The notes beneath the pieces are model-generated. The model was not told the DNA's origin and did no database searches. It worked only from the letters and a program-made list of their open reading frames with translations. The position numbers and the translations under genes are program-made. This document shows, one piece after another, positions 1-8,456 of a stretch of DNA of 64,000 bases. The stretch covers positions 310,001 to 374,000 of the forward strand of contig JADJXV010000003.1 in assembly GCA_016720145.1 (NCBI GenBank). The letters run 5' to 3'. The stretch comes from Ignavibacteria bacterium (GTDB taxonomy: Bacteria > Bacteroidota > Ignavibacteria > Kapaibacteriales > UBA961). The first letter of the stretch is position 1. The number at the start of each line of letters is the position of its first letter.

Positions 1-1
1 A

Positions 2-205
2 GTAAGCGCTAGCTTGGATAAGTCGGTCAAGCTATGGAACGTCAATACCGGTGAAAATTTAATGACAATGGATGTAGGCGTAGAAGTTTGGTCGGTGGAT
101 CTTACAAGCAATGCGCGCACTATTATTATCGGTTGCGCCGACGGCTCCGTTCGTATGTTATCCGAAACAGTTAAAGGCAAAATGCCGAAAAAGGGAGGTA
201 AATAA
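2..205 (+). CDS. WD40-repeat protein, C-terminal fragment
   Basis: The reading frame is open to the left edge, so only the last 68 or so residues are present. The segment SASLDKSVKLWNVNTGE is a typical WD40 blade end (the D..VKLW signature), followed by a second partial blade (VEVWSVDLTSNARTIIIGCADGSVRML) and a short basic tail, MPKKGGK. It is probably the end of a WD40 beta-propeller protein, a protein-interaction scaffold. The stop codon lies 2 bases before the next ATG and the GGGAGGT inside its last codons can serve as that gene's ribosome binding site, so the two genes are likely co-transcribed. The rest of the protein, and so its precise role, is outside the window. Confidence 0.75.
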   Translation, partial: VSASLDKSVKLWNVNTGENLMTMDVGVEVWSVDLTSNARTIIIGCADGSVRMLSETVKGKMPKKGGK

Positions 206-207
206 TT

Positions 208-927
208 ATGACGACAACTAAAATATATAAATATGCTGCAGCGGTAGTATTTGCTGCTTTAATGACAGTCCCGACAATTGCTTTTGCTCAAATCGGAACG
301 GTAATTACCGTAGCCGGCAATGTACTCGATGAAGTGACTCGTAATCCGGTAATGGTGAATGTCGTTTTTAGCGACGAAACGGGTACCAGAGCTGGTTCTT
401 CCCGCAGTAACTCTAAAGATGGATCATACTTAGTAACTGGTCTTAAACCCGGAAAAAAATACAAAGTACGCCTCGAGCAATCTGAGTATTTCCAGGCTGA
501 ATATGAAATCGCTCTCCCTAATACAGGAAAATATGCTGAAATATCACGTGATTTTTTGGTAAAGCCACTCGTAAAAGGAACAAAATTCCCAGCTCGTAAT
601 ACACCTTTTGATCTTAAAAAATCTAAACTTCGTATTGGAGCAAATGATATTCTTGATGATTTCAAGCGTTCACTTCTTATCAATCCTAATGTAAACATTG
701 AAATTCAATGTTTTCCGGATAATGATGACGACAAAGCAGTAAATACAAAGCTCACACAAGACAGATGTAATGCATTACGTGAATACTTTGCCAAAGCTGG
801 AATTTCTGACAAACGTTTATCCGTGAAGCCATCGGATACAGTCGATTCAATGAATCCTCCTCCGATTCAAAGCCGCCAAGGTAAAAGATATGTAGGTTCA
901 ACGTATTTCGTAGTTACGAAGTTTTAA
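208..927 (+). CDS. secreted CarboxypepD_reg / OmpA-like envelope protein
   Basis: 239 residues. A signal peptide covers about residues 1-27 (hydrophobic core AAAVVFAALMTVPTIAFA, cleavage before Q). Residues about 32-115 look like a carboxypeptidase-regulatory-like beta-sandwich (GNVLDEVTRNPVMVNVVFSD, then DGSYLVTGLKPGKKYKV). Residues about 145-235 resemble a degenerate OmpA C-terminal peptidoglycan-binding domain: NPNVNIEIQ, then N..LTQDRCNALREYFAKAGI and a GI..RL turn. The canonical Asp/Arg pair is poorly kept, so peptidoglycan binding is uncertain. It starts 2 bases after a WD40 gene and is followed by a strong terminator, so it is the last gene of that transcript. Likely periplasmic or outer-membrane associated. 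Confidence 0.7.
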   Translation: MTTTKIYKYAAAVVFAALMTVPTIAFAQIGTVITVAGNVLDEVTRNPVMVNVVFSDETGTRAGSSRSNSKDGSYLVTGLKPGKKYKVRLEQSEYFQAEYEIALPNTGKYAEISRDFLVKPLVKGTKFPARNTPFDLKKSKLRIGANDILDDFKRSLLINPNVNIEIQCFPDNDDDKAVNTKLTQDRCNALREYFAKAGISDKRLSVKPSDTVDSMNPPPIQSRQGKRYVGSTYFVVTKF

Positions 928-951
928 TATTTCAACTATAGATGATGACAT

Positions 952-979
952 AAAAGGAGTGGTTTTCCACTCCTTTTTT
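952..979 (+). terminator. rho-independent terminator
   Basis: An 11-bp stem AAAAGGAGTGG / CCACTCCTTTT with a TTTT loop, followed by more T residues, lies 25 bases after the OmpA-like gene. The form is that of an intrinsic terminator for the + strand transcript. Confidence 0.85.
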
Positions 980-987
980 ATATGTAA

Positions 988-2061
988 ATGGGATTTCTGT
1001 CTCTCCTTACCGTACTTACCTTCCACCCAATCAGCGCACAAGTACTGAAAAGCAAGTGCGCAGAATGCCAGTTGCCGACAGCCCATAGTATTAGTGATAC
1101 GGTCATGGATGTACAATTTCGAGATAAAACATTGTTATCAAATTGTGTATCCGTCAAGCGGGAAATGATTGAAATTAATGGAAGTAAACAACAAGCTCTC
1201 CGACTGCGTTTCCTGAAAAACAGCACGTGTAGCGATACGATAGTGATGGCTCATCAGGTTGAGTATATCTCCACAGGAAGTCTCGGGTTGGACGGTAATC
1301 CCTTCACCCTGCAAGTCTTACCTGCTCGAGAATTCCTATCTACGCTCGATACAAACGATATTCCGGCAAGCTTTGTAGAGCTCACCGGCAATCTCGGCTA
1401 TGGCGGTAGTGATGAATCCTCACGATCTATTGGATTCGGAAGTATGTATTATGGCGGCGAACTCCTCATCGCACCCTTCGGCACATTCCTCGGACGGAAA
1501 TTCTCCCTTGCTCTTGGTGGTGGTGCTTTTCTCGAAGGTGGTAGAATGCGCTTTCCTGCAATAGGACATCTACGATATACTCTTCTCGGTGAAGCACATT
1601 ATGAGACCGTCTATGAATTCGTGCCGTCAGCATGCCAATTCGGAACGTCTGACGGTAAGCATATAGAGCCCGGATCGGGTTATACCGAAGTCCAATCACC
1701 GACTGTAACGGACTCTTCTGTCTATTTTTACCGAAAAAACAGTATTGTTCAGGATGATTTCCGACCCTATCTCTTTGTAGAAGGCGGAGTAGTCTTTAAT
1801 AGTTCATTCGAAGGAAACGGAAGCAAGCCTTCTATTAATCCGGATGATTACGGTCAATTTCTCCTCGGTGGAGGTATCGGACTCCCCTTTGCAACTATCT
1901 TTACTGCTTCACTTGGATACCGATATATGCGCCTCAATCTCCGCACACCATGCCTCACCTGTCCGCCTGCACCAAATGGTAATCCCGATGAATTCTATGT
2001 CGTCAATACTAATTCAGTCCATAGTATTCTCCTCAAGGTCGGTCTTCACTTTGATTGGTAG
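988..2061 (+). CDS. putative outer-membrane beta-barrel protein
   Basis: 357 residues, family not recognised. A short signal peptide is likely at residues 1-18 (MGFLSLLTVLTFHPISAQ). The N-terminal third has several Cys residues (CAEC, NC, TC), perhaps a disulphide-bonded plug or periplasmic region. From about residue 130 the chain alternates glycine-rich and aromatic strands (GFGSMYYGGELLIAPFGTF, SLALGGGAFLEGG, YLFVEGGVVFNS, GQFLLGGGIGLPF) and ends in a strand closing on aromatic residues (LLKVGLHFDW), the pattern of an outer-membrane beta-barrel. The start lies only 8 bases after the upstream terminator, so the promoter must overlap it or the true start may differ. Cargo or ligand cannot be inferred. 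Confidence 0.6.
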   Translation: MGFLSLLTVLTFHPISAQVLKSKCAECQLPTAHSISDTVMDVQFRDKTLLSNCVSVKREMIEINGSKQQALRLRFLKNSTCSDTIVMAHQVEYISTGSLGLDGNPFTLQVLPAREFLSTLDTNDIPASFVELTGNLGYGGSDESSRSIGFGSMYYGGELLIAPFGTFLGRKFSLALGGGAFLEGGRMRFPAIGHLRYTLLGEAHYETVYEFVPSACQFGTSDGKHIEPGSGYTEVQSPTVTDSSVYFYRKNSIVQDDFRPYLFVEGGVVFNSSFEGNGSKPSINPDDYGQFLLGGGIGLPFATIFTASLGYRYMRLNLRTPCLTCPPAPNGNPDEFYVVNTNSVHSILLKVGLHFDW

Positions 2062-2121
2062 TCTTGTGCAGTATTCATTCATATTGTCTAAAAATTTCGT
2101 CGAACTTTAATCTCAATTACC

Positions 2122-4164
2122 ATGATTACTTCTTACTATTCTGCCATGCATACAAAAAATAATCTTCTGCAACTCATTACATTCTTAACACTTGTCGTAT
2201 GCTTCGGATGTCAGCAGGCAACAGAGCCGACAGACATAGTCGTTGGGAATGGATTTGAAGTGACAGTCAGAGTGCAAGACCAATCAGGTCAGCCTCTCCA
2301 AGGCGTGCGCGTACAATGGGCGTTGCTCGGTACAGCAAAACAGATAGATTTCACGACCATGTCACCCGCCGGTAATGATGGTGAATTCTCTGCAGTACTG
2401 CCCGTCCCGGTCTCTAATGACAGCGCACTTGTCGTTATTCGTACCGATATTCCAACCGGCAGTGCCGGACTCGAATTCAAAGGGAATCAAACGAACGGTG
2501 ACTTCCGCCTCGATACAATTCGTGTCTGTCGCAATGCCACAATTGATATTACACTTTCACGACGAGTAATCGTAAGTCGATGTGGCTCATTGTCTTGTTC
2601 ACCGGTGAATCTCCTTTGCGAATTTCCCGATATCACCACTGACTCTTCTTGCACATCAGAATACGTCAATTCCACCAACGAAACTCTAACCCTCACTCAG
2701 GTATCGCTTGCAATTCCATTTGTGACCACTAGTATCAAGGTCAATGGAATTGTTGTCGCCCAACCGGCGACCGTGCCGAACGGTGCACGATTCCAAGTGT
2801 GTTATTACTTTACGCCAAATTCAACAGCAGCATTAAGTCGCGATCAATTTACCGTGAATCTTGTCGCCTCATCGCCGACGAATCCTTCGTGTCTCACTTG
2901 CAGCTTTACTCTCACAACCGAAACCCGTAAAAAAGAAGATTGTGACTGTCCACAAGTAATTAAACCTATTGATTTTCCAACAGATACCACCAAACGTGTC
3001 GAAGTCTGTATCGGTAATGATTCTACAGTTGACATTCCTATTGGATTTACAAATGACAATCGCGCCGCCGGATGTGATATAGAGTTTACTCTCGTTTCTC
3101 CGGGTACATCTCAGGAGTTTGAAGTAATTTCCGCTAATAATTCCCTACCGACGAGTGTACGAATATCTCCCGGGTCTTCTTTTGGAAAGCTTTCGGTGCG
3201 ATTTAGTCCATCCCAAAACATCCCATACAGTTATGACATTCGTTACTCGATGAGAATTATCCAATCGAACGGTACAGTCAAGCAATGTCCTAACGAATTA
3301 TTGGTTCGGTTTAGAGGTTCTGCCGGTATGCCATCATGCAGAATTGACACCACGACATCGTCAATTTTCCTCTCTCCAGCCAAGAAAGTGCTTGATACAC
3401 TTAAGAATTGCGTCGATGTGGATTTGCCTCAAAATGCTCGCACATTACGAGTGATAAATACCGGCAAATGTGAAGTGAATATGACGGCTGCATTCAACTC
3501 GACAGTATTTTCAGCATCGCCATCTTCTATGCTTGTTGACGCAGGTGACACAGCAATCTTTACACTGAAGTTTCTCCCGAAAGCGAGTGATGTGTGGAGT
3601 GGTGGACGAGGAAATATCCCGGGGAAAATTAACTTTAATTCGCTGCTCACCATCGGCGGTTGTGTAACTCAATTATATACTATTCAAGGACTTGCCGATA
3701 CTGCTTGTAATTACTCGCTCTATCAGTGTATGCACAAATGGTCAGAAACATTGGGTAAATGGTTCGAAGTGATCCAAATGGATCGCAACAACAACATCAT
3801 TACCTACAAAAACAATCCAGCTATAACTACTGACCGCGATATCTTCATTGATAATATTAACGTTGGCGCTCTGACAACGATTCTCAATTCAGACTTCGCA
3901 CATTGGGCTGTTGTCGATAATCATCCAAGCGCTTTTGCCGGAGAGACCGCTTGTAGCTTCGGTGCTAAGTATATCAATTCGTGTGATGCAGCCGCACCGA
4001 CAGGACAGATTCCCGTGAAATTATGGGATGTGATATCGTTTACTCTTAATTATACCGACGGACGCCAATTTTGCGGGATTATATGGATTGTCGATATACG
4101 CAATGACACCCAAAGCGGTGCCGGTGTTCCGACGGCGTGCATGCAGATATGTTATCCGTTGTAA
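2122..4164 (+). CDS. large lipoprotein with Ig-like/ASH-type domains
   Basis: 680 residues. A lipobox (LVVCFGC, Cys about residue 30) follows a hydrophobic stretch, so it is predicted to be a lipid-anchored envelope protein. An ATG at 2146 (MHTKNN...) is an equally good start. After the anchor comes a carboxypeptidase-regulatory or Ig-like segment (FEVTVRVQDQSGQPLQGVRVQW). Repeated Cys-rich beta-sandwich units follow, with one near residues 435-530 (RTLRVINTGKCEVNMTAAF ... VDAGDTAIFTLKFLPKA) of the ASH/HYDIN type. The C-terminal 150 residues (YQCMHKWSETLGKWFEV ...) match nothing I recognise. It lies in a + strand run of envelope genes, 60 bases after the barrel gene. Confidence 0.6.
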   Translation: MITSYYSAMHTKNNLLQLITFLTLVVCFGCQQATEPTDIVVGNGFEVTVRVQDQSGQPLQGVRVQWALLGTAKQIDFTTMSPAGNDGEFSAVLPVPVSNDSALVVIRTDIPTGSAGLEFKGNQTNGDFRLDTIRVCRNATIDITLSRRVIVSRCGSLSCSPVNLLCEFPDITTDSSCTSEYVNSTNETLTLTQVSLAIPFVTTSIKVNGIVVAQPATVPNGARFQVCYYFTPNSTAALSRDQFTVNLVASSPTNPSCLTCSFTLTTETRKKEDCDCPQVIKPIDFPTDTTKRVEVCIGNDSTVDIPIGFTNDNRAAGCDIEFTLVSPGTSQEFEVISANNSLPTSVRISPGSSFGKLSVRFSPSQNIPYSYDIRYSMRIIQSNGTVKQCPNELLVRFRGSAGMPSCRIDTTTSSIFLSPAKKVLDTLKNCVDVDLPQNARTLRVINTGKCEVNMTAAFNSTVFSASPSSMLVDAGDTAIFTLKFLPKASDVWSGGRGNIPGKINFNSLLTIGGCVTQLYTIQGLADTACNYSLYQCMHKWSETLGKWFEVIQMDRNNNIITYKNNPAITTDRDIFIDNINVGALTTILNSDFAHWAVVDNHPSAFAGETACSFGAKYINSCDAAAPTGQIPVKLWDVISFTLNYTDGRQFCGIIWIVDIRNDTQSGAGVPTACMQICYPL

Positions 4165-4253
4165 TTCGTAATTTGTTCTATTCTATTGACATATAACATA
4201 AAATTTCTTACATATAGCATGATTTTACTTTTACTTTAATCGCAGGAATTTGT

Positions 4254-6728
4254 ATGATTCGGAAATACTTTTGTCATGCTTGTGTTGTGATACTGATGTC
4301 TATGTGCCTTGAGCAAAACGCAATCGCACAACCTCAACCTTATACTAGTCTTAATTCGAGGCAAGATGATTATGCAGTGGCTTTTCGCACGGTGCAGAAT
4401 CGTACTGAACTCTGGGTCACGACCTCACGTGGAAAAGATTCGGCGTCGAAACGTTCCCGGAAAATCATGATGGCGCCCGTCACTGCCTCCGGTGTGGGTG
4501 AATTCACTGCTCTTCCGTTTCCAATCAATCAATCGCAGTCGGGGAAAAGTTCAGGGATCGAACTCGACGGCTGCCCGATATTTTCCCAATGCGATGGCTC
4601 TTATGGTATCATGGTGTCCAATCGCCTGCTCCCTAATAACAAAAGCGCCGGCAATGACTTATATGAAATCATAGCATCAGCTTCCGGTGAATGGAGCATC
4701 AAGCGACTCGATGATGTAAACTCTGAATTTTGGGATGATACTCCTGCTCTATCTCCGGACGGTAAATTCCTCTATTTTGCCTCCGACCGACGTTCACCGG
4801 GCAAACGTAAAACGGATGTATTTGTATCAAGTCGTACCGGTAGTGGTTGGAGCGTTCCTGTAGCTTTAGATATTATTAATACCTCCGAATTTTCTGAACA
4901 AACTCCGTTCGTAAGTGGTGACGGGTACTTGTATTACGCTACCAATAAAAGTGGAGATTATGATATATGGCGTACGCGTATCGATCGATCGACAGGTATG
5001 CCGGTTGGTGGAGCTTCTATCCTTGATATGCCTGATGTGAACAAGCCGGGAAGTGACGAAGGTCAGCCCTTCTATTCGCCAAGCGGTGAATGGTTTTTAT
5101 TTACTTCTAATCGTTCGGGTACGAAAATTAACAAGGACTTTGATGTATTTTCCATTCATATTCCTCAGCAGGATGATACATTGCAAATCACTGTCCTGCT
5201 CCGCACTCAGAAAGTATTGCAGAATGGTGAATTCGAGGATATTACCGAACCTCAAGCAACTCGAGTGTTTGCTAAAGATAATTCAGGCAATCAAATGATA
5301 CAAGCTTCTAATAATAAAGGTCTTGCACAATTTATTATACCACGAGTAGCTACAAACGAACCTGCTTTTGATCGTAGGGTACGTTCAATTGTCGTACGTG
5401 CGCATGAGAAAAATCCCGATAAGCAAATATCATCGGTTGATACCCTTTTATACGATGGCTTTTGCCGGCTTCCACTCACCCATACTCTAATAATCTGGGA
5501 CACAGCTACGTATTTTACGACCGGCTGCAGACAAGATTTCCCAATTGTCAATGTGCAGTTTTTTGTGTCAGCATATTGGTGCCCAACTACGTTGCAATTC
5601 CAAAAATACACGCCGTGCGGTTCAATTTTACAACGTCCTGATTGCAAAGTATCTGAAATTGCTAAGCCAACCCTTCAATGCGAAAGTAATGATGTCTATA
5701 GTTATAAATTACGCTATGTCGAGCCGACGGTAGAAGTGAGCCGTCAATACGGACTTTGCGCCGATCTCAACGAAGCCAAGCAACACGGCGAAGAATACGC
5801 AATGAAAGTCGATTCGGCAGTGTCGAAGTTTGTCGAAAATATGGAGATCGCGCTTCGTCAGCCATGCGTCTTGCGGGCAATTCGCGCAAAAAAACCGGTG
5901 ACGATTGAGGTTGTCGGATGGACTGACCCACGCTCGATTGATGGACGATGTATTTATACCGGACGGGATATTAACCTGATGACGAGTTTTGTGAAGATAC
6001 AGGAGTCCGAACAGAAACCCTATATCTCCGGTGGGATTCTCCGCTCGGGAACAGCTTTTTCAAAGTCAGGCGCCGGTGGCAATCAAATGCTGAGCGACCT
6101 TCGTGCTTATTATACAGCAGCTATGCTTGATACATTATGGCAGGAACGTATTCCTGAATATAAGTCATTGAGAAAGCAGAGTGGAGCGTTGAGCTTGATT
6201 GCAATCGGCAAGGCAGTCTCTCTCGAACGTAACGCTACTTATGGACAACAGCGGTCGGTGAATGTGAGAATCATTGCCGAGGATGATAACGAAGTCAAAG
6301 GCAGTAAAAAAATTCCTCTGCCGAGTTCATCAGTGGTGGTTTGTGGTGAAGATTGTATCCGCACACAAGCATATAATTCTGAAGAGAAAATACCAACGAC
6401 AAAAGTAGAGAATAGAATTTCAACGCCAATCACTCAGCCAATCGAGACGCGAGCGAACATTAGTGATCGGGCTACAAATTGCTATTCTATTCTATTTCAT
6501 ACATTTACATCCGAAGCTGATGCAATAAAACTTCAAAAAGAGATCCAAAGTCAGAAGTTTAATTATGTTCGCATACTCACTTCACCGTCCGGGAATGGCG
6601 GGAAAAATTACCGGGTATTGTCTGACTGCTACGACACCAACGACTCAGCCGAACTCGTCAAACGAGAGCTCGCTCCTATGTTTCAAGCGCTGAGTGTGAA
6701 GTGTAAGCCGATGATTGTGCAGGAGTAA
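4254..6728 (+). CDS. secreted PD40-propeller / OmpA-like / SPOR protein
   Basis: 824 residues with a signal peptide at 1-26 (ends QNAIAQ). Residues about 100-320 carry PD40/TolB-like propeller repeats: DDTPALSPDGKFLYFASDRR, SEQTPFVSGDGYLYYATNKSGDYDIW and GQPFYSPSGEWFLFTSNRSG. Residues about 510-690 are a degenerate OmpA-like segment (PVTIEVVGWTDPRSIDGRC ... NATYGQQRSVNVRIIAED). The last 80 residues (CYSILFHTFTSEADAIKLQKEIQ ... NYRVLSDCYDT) look like a SPOR domain, which binds denuded septal glycan. It is therefore likely a periplasmic or outer-membrane protein with two glycan-facing modules and a propeller. The combination is unusual but the domain calls are by eye. Confidence 0.6.
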   Translation: MIRKYFCHACVVILMSMCLEQNAIAQPQPYTSLNSRQDDYAVAFRTVQNRTELWVTTSRGKDSASKRSRKIMMAPVTASGVGEFTALPFPINQSQSGKSSGIELDGCPIFSQCDGSYGIMVSNRLLPNNKSAGNDLYEIIASASGEWSIKRLDDVNSEFWDDTPALSPDGKFLYFASDRRSPGKRKTDVFVSSRTGSGWSVPVALDIINTSEFSEQTPFVSGDGYLYYATNKSGDYDIWRTRIDRSTGMPVGGASILDMPDVNKPGSDEGQPFYSPSGEWFLFTSNRSGTKINKDFDVFSIHIPQQDDTLQITVLLRTQKVLQNGEFEDITEPQATRVFAKDNSGNQMIQASNNKGLAQFIIPRVATNEPAFDRRVRSIVVRAHEKNPDKQISSVDTLLYDGFCRLPLTHTLIIWDTATYFTTGCRQDFPIVNVQFFVSAYWCPTTLQFQKYTPCGSILQRPDCKVSEIAKPTLQCESNDVYSYKLRYVEPTVEVSRQYGLCADLNEAKQHGEEYAMKVDSAVSKFVENMEIALRQPCVLRAIRAKKPVTIEVVGWTDPRSIDGRCIYTGRDINLMTSFVKIQESEQKPYISGGILRSGTAFSKSGAGGNQMLSDLRAYYTAAMLDTLWQERIPEYKSLRKQSGALSLIAIGKAVSLERNATYGQQRSVNVRIIAEDDNEVKGSKKIPLPSSSVVVCGEDCIRTQAYNSEEKIPTTKVENRISTPITQPIETRANISDRATNCYSILFHTFTSEADAIKLQKEIQSQKFNYVRILTSPSGNGGKNYRVLSDCYDTNDSAELVKRELAPMFQALSVKCKPMIVQE

Positions 6729-6810
6729 GGTGGGCGGCACGCTGATGCCGCAGATTTTCTATGATATTCGTGGATGGATTCCAAATTGTTTTGTGGGATT
6801 TGTAAATGTC

Positions 6811-6835
6811 GTAGGGGCGAATTGCATTCGCTCCT
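6811..6835. repeat. dispersed palindrome, GGGGCGAATTGCATTCGCCCC family
   Basis: Half-sites GTAGGGGCGAATTG and CATTCGCTCCTGTC flank the dyad. The same palindrome recurs at 28061-28085 and, inverted, at 63293-63319. Open frames across it give the spurious peptide GECNSPLR. It is intergenic in all three cases. Confidence 0.8.
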
Positions 6836-6960
6836 GTCGTGCTGATGTTCGGGTAAGTGCAATTCTAATGTTGTGAGCATAACATGAGTTCGGCTTATCG
6901 ATCTATACTACTATTAAAGGATATAAGTAAGTTAGATCGAAAATTACATACTGTAACCTA

Positions 6961-7160
6961 CACCATCCCTGAAAGGGATGAACATCAATAGCCACCGATG
7001 AAATCGGTGGAGAAATGCAGCCCTTCCTCCATCAAACCCCGAAGGGGTTTAATTTCGGTATAATCGTTATTAAACCCCTTCAGGGTTTGAAGGTTGCTCG
7101 TTTATGTCCCCCGCATTTCATGCGGGGCTATTGAAATTGAAGCCCATTCGGGCTTCTCGA
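6961..7160. repeat. composite multi-hairpin intergenic repeat, copy 1
   Basis: A chain of short perfect hairpins: ATCCCTGAAAGGGAT (6965-6979), CCACCGATGAAATCGGTGG (6992-7010), AAACCCCGAAGGGGTTT (7034-7050), AAACCCCTTCAGGGTTT (about 7074-7090), CCCCGCA/TGCGGGG (7109-7127) and AAGCCCATTCGGGCTT (7140-7155). The same elements in the same order recur at 31645-31840. It fills the gap between two convergent genes; nothing else is seen in 6729-7194 apart from the 6811 palindrome. Confidence 0.85.
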
Positions 7161-7194
7161 ATGTGTCGATTTTGTTATCTCGAACTCACGCTCC

Positions 7195-8430
7195 TCACTC
7201 ATCCATTCTACATTTCAACAAAAACACTCGGTTGCGAATCTTACCCAAGGTCTGATATTCGCCGTTTCTCCAGCTATAGCGGGGAATGTCCACCGCATCG
7301 ACCATCCGTCCGGCGTATGAATAGCTTTTTTCGAATTCACGAACAACCATTCCTGTGGAAGTGGCTACACAGTATGTACTTCCGCGTGGCATGACCGCAC
7401 AGGGTTGATTGAGATTGATGGCTGCGTTCTGCACATATTTCTTACCATTGAAGGAGATAAAAAACTCGGTATCGAACCCGCAATACACAAATTCCGAACC
7501 GTCGTGTGTGAAAAACGGCTTGGACGTCTCTTTACCTCCATCGTATTCAGTACGGTTAAGCACGAGATGCGCCACTGAATTCACCACCCCGCGAAAACCC
7601 ATCAATGCTGCATACGGATGCAACACGAGATTCGTAATTGCATCATAGCGCTTGCTTTCGAGAGGTTCGTAATATTCATCGGAGTAGAGATATGCTTGCG
7701 CGCTTTGTGGTTGGGTACATACTGCTGCTGCTACGGTGCCTGTTGGATTAATCGTGAGTTCGGTTACTGCTTCGCAAACTCCGGAAATCGCCTCACTTCC
7801 ACGATACACTTTCCACTGTGTACCTTGGCGAGCTGCATAGAATGTGGTGCCGTCATACCAGAATCCGCCCAGCTTGATTTCGTCAAATTGCTGACTCTCA
7901 CCGACAGTCGTATAGATATATTGTCCACCGATGCGGCCGATGACACATGCTAACTGAGTACCATCGGGGCTAATGAAAAAGTCTCCGAGTCGCTGTTGAA
8001 TTCGATATGTTTTTCCTTTAAATACAACGACTTCATTCGTTCCTTCCATATATGAATACACCATTTCACCTGACTGCCCGAACGCAATTTCACCAATATC
8101 AGTACATTCTATCGGGATTACAGAGTCAGCGGTCAGGAGTTGCCAGCCGGTGACCGAACGCACAAATGCAGCCCAACCAATACTATTGGGTGAGAAAACA
8201 GGAATTCTCAGGTCTTCATAATTTTTGGGGGAAGGTTCGCCATCGATAATCAAACTATATGCACCTGAAAACGGCTTCGTAATTGCCCACCAGTGATCCG
8301 TGGTGTCGAGAGCGCAAAGAACAACAGAGTCTGCGCCGTCGAGGATCATTTCATCGCGGCAATTATCGGCTTTTGCAGAAGTAATTACTAATAAAATAAA
8401 CAATATACCGAGAACTAATTTCACAATCAT
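7195..8430 (-). CDS. secreted propeller-like protein of unknown function
   Basis: 411 residues with a clear signal peptide at 1-21 (LGILFILLVITSAKA). The body consists of repeated beta-rich units with motifs such as DFFISPDGTQLACVIG, LTINPTGTVAAAVC, LVLHPYAALMGFRG and PFFTHDGSEFVYCGF, as in WD40-like or PD40 propellers. Several Cys residues would suit a periplasmic or surface location. No catalytic motif is visible. It lies 26 bases after the TPR histidine kinase on the same strand, so the two may be co-transcribed, though a functional link is not shown. Specific role unknown. Confidence 0.6.
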   Translation of the reverse strand: MIVKLVLGILFILLVITSAKADNCRDEMILDGADSVVLCALDTTDHWWAITKPFSGAYSLIIDGEPSPKNYEDLRIPVFSPNSIGWAAFVRSVTGWQLLTADSVIPIECTDIGEIAFGQSGEMVYSYMEGTNEVVVFKGKTYRIQQRLGDFFISPDGTQLACVIGRIGGQYIYTTVGESQQFDEIKLGGFWYDGTTFYAARQGTQWKVYRGSEAISGVCEAVTELTINPTGTVAAAVCTQPQSAQAYLYSDEYYEPLESKRYDAITNLVLHPYAALMGFRGVVNSVAHLVLNRTEYDGGKETSKPFFTHDGSEFVYCGFDTEFFISFNGKKYVQNAAINLNQPCAVMPRGSTYCVATSTGMVVREFEKSYSYAGRMVDAVDIPRYSWRNGEYQTLGKIRNRVFLLKCRMDE

Positions 8431-8456
8431 GCGATTAATGTACTCTATTTTTTTGA

